Assembly (NCBI GenBank): GCA_947565265.1
Contig: CANOFK010000059.1
Span: forward strand, 1 to 6,787
DNA length: 6,787 bases
Direction of reading: 5' to 3'
DNA from: an uncultured Clostridia bacterium
Lineage (GTDB): Bacteria; Bacillota; Clostridia; Oscillospirales; Acutalibacteraceae
Made by a program: the position numbers and the translations under genes. Each line of letters starts with the position of its first letter. Position 1 is the first letter of the stretch. Below, one piece after another: positions 5,547 through 6,787 of this stretch. Below the pieces are notes generated by a model. That model saw only the letters and a program-made list of their open reading frames with translations, did no database searches and was not told the origin of the DNA.

Positions 5547-6298
5547 TCGATTTTGTAGGCGCGGGCTGTGGGGCCCCGGACCTGATCACTGTGCGGGGCA
5601 AGGCCCTGCTGGAGGCGGCCGATCTGGTGGTGTACGCGGGCTCGCTGGTCAACCCGGCCCTGCTGGACTACACCGGCCCCGGCTGCAAGCGGCTGGACAG
5701 CGCCAAAATGACCCTGGACGAGGTGGTAGAGGCATTGGCCGCCGCCCACCGGGCCGGGCAGCGGGCCGTGCGCCTGCACTCCGGCGACCCCAGCATCTAC
5801 GGGGCCATCCGGGAGCAGATGGACCGCCTGGAGGCGCTGGGTATCGGGTACCGGGTGTGTCCGGGGGTCAGCGCCCTGTGCGGGGCCGCCGCGGCCCTAA
5901 AGGCCGAGTACACCCTCCCCGGGGTCAGCCAAACGGTGATCATCACCCGTATGGCCGGCCGCACCCCGGTGCCGCCGGGGGAGAGCCTATCGGCCCTGGC
6001 CGCCCACGGGGCCACGCTGGTCATCTTCCTCAGCGCCGGCCTGCTGGAGGAGGTCGCCGCCGCCCTCCAGGCCGGGGGGCTCCCCTCCGATACCCCGGCG
6101 GCCCTGGTCTACCGGGCCAGTTGGGCCGATGAAAAAGTCTGCCGCTGCACGGTGGGCACCCTGGCCCAGACCGGCCGGGAGAACGGCATCAGCAAAACCG
6201 CCCTGATCTGCGTGGGGCATTTCCTGGGGGAGGACTACCAGCTTTCCCGCCTGTACGACGGCAGCTTTGCCACCGGTTTCCGGGAGGCCCGCCCATGA
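5543..6298 (+). CDS. cbiF: Cobalt-precorrin-4 C11-methyltransferase CbiF
   Basis: A 251-residue S-adenosylmethionine-dependent tetrapyrrole methylase that methylates C-11 of cobalt-precorrin-4 to give cobalt-precorrin-5A. The fold is visible from the N-terminal glycine loop FVGAGCGAPDLITVRG (4-19), then YAGSLVNP (31-38), the cofactor-site motif RLHSGDPSIYGAIREQM (77-93), PGVSALCGAAAAL (107-119) followed by EYTLPGVSQTVIITR (122-136), the LVIFLSAG segment (159-166), and the C-terminal tail YDGSFATGFR (238-247), which distinguishes CbiF/CobM from sister enzymes CbiH and CbiL. Length matches the family (about 250). ATG 5543 overlaps the cbiD stop and has AAAGGGG (5529-5535) seven bases before it; its own stop overlaps the next start as ATGA. 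Cytoplasmic, intact, with no unusual residue seen. Confidence 0.96.
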   Translation: MIDFVGAGCGAPDLITVRGKALLEAADLVVYAGSLVNPALLDYTGPGCKRLDSAKMTLDEVVEALAAAHRAGQRAVRLHSGDPSIYGAIREQMDRLEALGIGYRVCPGVSALCGAAAALKAEYTLPGVSQTVIITRMAGRTPVPPGESLSALAAHGATLVIFLSAGLLEEVAAALQAGGLPSDTPAALVYRASWADEKVCRCTVGTLAQTGRENGISKTALICVGHFLGEDYQLSRLYDGSFATGFREARP

Positions 6299-6787
6299 CG
6301 CCCACCGCCCTGATCTCCGTCAACCGGGCCGGCGGGGCGCTGGCAGCCCGGCTGGCGGCAGCGTTGCCCGGCTGCGCCTGTACCCGGTACGCCTTCCACC
6401 GGTACGCCGGGCCGGGCGAGCAGCCCTTCACCAGCCTTTCTGCCCTTACCGGGGAGCTGTTCCCCCGGTACCGGGCCCTGGTGTTCCTGGCAGCCTGTGG
6501 CATTGCCGTGCGGGCGGTGGCCCCCCACCTCCGGCACAAGGCCACAGACCCTGCCGTTGTAGCGGTAGATACCGGGGGCCGGTTCGCGGTGCCCCTGGTG
6601 TCCGGGCATCTGGGCGGGGCCAATAGCCTTGCCCGGCACATTGCCCAGGTCCTGGGGGCCACCCCGGTCATCACCACCGCCACCGACGCCGGCGGGGCCT
6701 TCTCCCCGGACAGCTTTGCACGGGCCAACCACCTGCATATCCTGGATATGGGCCTGGCCAAAGCCGCCGCCGCCGCGGTACTGGAGG
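6295..6787 (+). CDS. cbiG: Cobalt-precorrin-5A hydrolase CbiG, N-terminal part (cut by window end)
   Basis: The frame from ATG 6295 stays open for 164 codons to the window edge. CbiG opens the delta-lactone of cobalt-precorrin-5A and releases the C-20 fragment as acetaldehyde, producing cobalt-precorrin-5B, the substrate of CbiD. The CbiG N-terminal domain is clear: ACGIAVRAVAPHL (67-79), HKATDPAVVAVD (81-92), SGHLGGANSLARHIA (103-117) and PVITTATD (124-131), followed by the start of the middle region. Full-length members have about 330-360 residues, so roughly half is outside; whether it continues as a normal CbiG or as a fusion with another corrin enzyme cannot be seen. GGGAGG (6282-6287) lies seven bases before the start, which overlaps the cbiF stop as ATGA. 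Confidence 0.95.
   Translation, partial: MTPTALISVNRAGGALAARLAAALPGCACTRYAFHRYAGPGEQPFTSLSALTGELFPRYRALVFLAACGIAVRAVAPHLRHKATDPAVVAVDTGGRFAVPLVSGHLGGANSLARHIAQVLGATPVITTATDAGGAFSPDSFARANHLHILDMGLAKAAAAAVLE

Noticed and set aside
6763..6778. GCC triplet run near the window end, considered as a microsatellite
   Set aside because: It encodes an Ala run in frame within the CbiG N-terminal domain and is short; ordinary in a high-GC alanine-rich protein.
1..6787. CRISPR array, tRNA, rRNA, insertion sequence or attachment site
   Set aside because: No regularly spaced repeats, tRNA-like cloverleaf, rRNA stretches, transposase motifs or terminal repeats were seen.

Overview
The window is the 5' part of one plus-strand operon for anaerobic cobalamin (vitamin B12) biosynthesis. 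It is preceded by a cobalamin riboswitch and begins with a cobalamin/metal-chelate type ABC importer. GC content is high, the solute-binding protein has a lipoprotein signal, Shine-Dalgarno sequences are strong, and the cobalt-early (anaerobic) pathway genes cbiK, cbiD and cbiG are present. Together these suggest an anaerobic Gram-positive bacterium of the class Clostridia, probably a gut Oscillospirales-like lineage. The lineage is an inference from style and gene content; no marker gene is present.

Layout: positions 1-150 are gene-free and hold a densely self-complementary block (several perfect inverted repeats) that looks like a dispersed intergenic element or the 3' end of an upstream transcript. 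A sigma-A-type promoter (152-180) drives a leader containing a cobalamin aptamer (198-398), a loop hairpin that can kiss the aptamer (424-441), a second hairpin (456-487) and an intrinsic terminator (502-540). Then follow, all on the plus strand, a lipoprotein solute-binding protein (580-1740), a BtuC/FecCD-family permease with a TTG start (1737-2756), an ABC ATPase (2756-3553), the sirohydrochlorin cobaltochelatase CbiK (3573-4388), CbiD (4410-5546), CbiF (5543-6298) and the N-terminal part of CbiG, cut by the window end (6295-6787).

How they work together: the importer brings in a corrinoid or another metal chelate. CbiK inserts cobalt into sirohydrochlorin, CbiF methylates C-11 of cobalt-precorrin-4, CbiG opens the lactone of cobalt-precorrin-5A, and CbiD methylates C-1 of cobalt-precorrin-5B. 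Four of the gene junctions overlap (TTGA, TAATG, ATGA, ATGA) and the other two gaps are about 20 nt, so uptake and synthesis are probably made from one transcript shut off by cobalamin at the leader. The missing steps (cbiL, cbiH, cbiE/T, cbiC, cbiJ) are presumably outside the window. I see a well-built but recognisable system. The most interesting parts are the leader's possible mutually exclusive pairings, the structured upstream block, the unproven importer substrate and the unusual residues around the CbiK active site.
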